A DNA stretch of 6,410 nt. Origin: an uncultured Gemmatimonadota bacterium (GTDB lineage Bacteria; Gemmatimonadota; Gemmatimonadetes; Gemmatimonadales; GWC2-71-9). The stretch spans positions 1-6,410 of the forward strand of contig CAMLLJ010000163.1 in NCBI GenBank assembly GCA_946480845.1. The letters are read 5' to 3'. The position numbers and the translations under genes are program-made. Below the pieces are notes generated by a model, which had not been told where the DNA came from, searched no databases, and saw only the letters and a list, made by a program, of their open reading frames with translations. Positions 6,107 through 6,410 of this stretch are shown piece after piece (positions within the stretch are counted from its first letter, which is position 1; every line of letters begins with the position of its first letter).

Positions 6107-6410
6107 ATGAAACCCTACATCCTCGGATTGCTCGCCGGGGCGGCGGCGTGCTCGGGCGGGGCCCCACCGGCCGCCGCTCCGGCGCCGGCCACGGCAGCCC
6201 AGCCCGGCTCCCGGGCCGCAGCCCCGGAGTTCGGCTACCTCCTCGGCGTCTCCAGCGAGTCGGGGGACATCATCAGCTGGGTCCGCCCGGCCGCGGACAC
6301 GCTGGTCGTCGAGCGGACGGTGCCCATCGGCATCATGCCGGCGGACATCGACGGACCGCACAACATCACGATGGCGCCCGACCAGCGCAGCTACTACGTG
6401 TCCATCGCGC
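6107..6410 (+). CDS. Lipoprotein with probable beta-propeller (YVTN-like) domain, 3' end outside window
   Basis: The first 101 codons of an exported lipoprotein, still open at the window end. Residues 1-15 form a short signal peptide: Lys2, a hydrophobic core YILGLLAGAAA, and a lipobox ending in Cys15, the expected lipidation site. Residues 16-40 are a Gly/Pro/Ala-rich linker, as often seen between a lipid anchor and a folded domain. From residue 41 a repeat-like unit starts: EFGYLLGVSSESGDIISWV, then DTLVVERTVPIGIMP (64-78) and DGPHNITMAPDQRSYYVSIA (82-101). The pattern of V-x-V-G/I-x-x-P-H-x-I-x-x-x-P-D-x-R-x-x-Y-V is typical of YncE/YVTN-type seven-bladed propellers. Role and ligand cannot be told from this fragment. 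It follows the metallopeptidase by 10 nt but may have its own promoter. Confidence 0.82.
   Translation, partial: MKPYILGLLAGAAACSGGAPPAAAPAPATAAQPGSRAAAPEFGYLLGVSSESGDIISWVRPAADTLVVERTVPIGIMPADIDGPHNITMAPDQRSYYVSIA

Overview
The window is visibly GC-rich, with strong G/C bias at third codon positions, and tightly packed. All six genes lie on the plus strand. The mix suggests a Gemmatimonadota-like bacterium or a high-GC relative in the Fibrobacteres-Chlorobi-Bacteroidetes (FCB) superphylum: bacterial TrpRS, single-chain dimeric GlyRS, a PilT-type ATPase, and promoter elements resembling the Bacteroidetes TAnnTTTG element. The assignment is inference from composition and style, not from a marker gene.

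Region 1 (1-2643) is a likely operon. It starts with the C-terminal part of tryptophanyl-tRNA synthetase (trpS, cut by the window edge), followed 11 nt later by a PilT-family ATPase and 5 nt after that by an M28 zinc peptidase with transmembrane segments. It ends at a clear rho-independent terminator (2619-2643). The PilT-like protein is the most unusual gene: its Walker A motif is intact, but its Asp box, Walker B glutamate and both His-box histidines are replaced.

Region 2 (2575-3947) is purA, adenylosuccinate synthetase, which makes adenylosuccinate from IMP on the way to AMP. Its best promoter candidate overlaps the stop codon of the M28 gene and lies upstream of the terminator hairpin. 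Only 23 nt separate the T-tract from the purA start, so any promoter close to purA must read through the hairpin. This suggests attenuation or deliberate readthrough.

Region 3 (3948-6096) holds the longest non-coding stretch, 126 bp, with a weak stem-loop after purA and a candidate promoter. It continues with glycyl-tRNA synthetase (glyS) and, 1 nt after its stop, a small zincin-type metallopeptidase (HELRH).

Region 4 (6094-6410) begins a lipoprotein gene that runs off the window. Its visible part has a signal peptide, a lipobox, a Pro/Ala-rich linker and the start of what looks like a beta-propeller. A TANNNT element overlapping the previous stop codon is placed for a nearly leaderless transcript.

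There is no gene-free stretch over 300 bases. I see no tRNA, rRNA, insertion sequence, CRISPR array or origin. Most of the content is housekeeping. The parts worth a second look are the degenerate PilT paralogue, the membrane-embedded M28 peptidase, the purA leader and the recurring promoter element.
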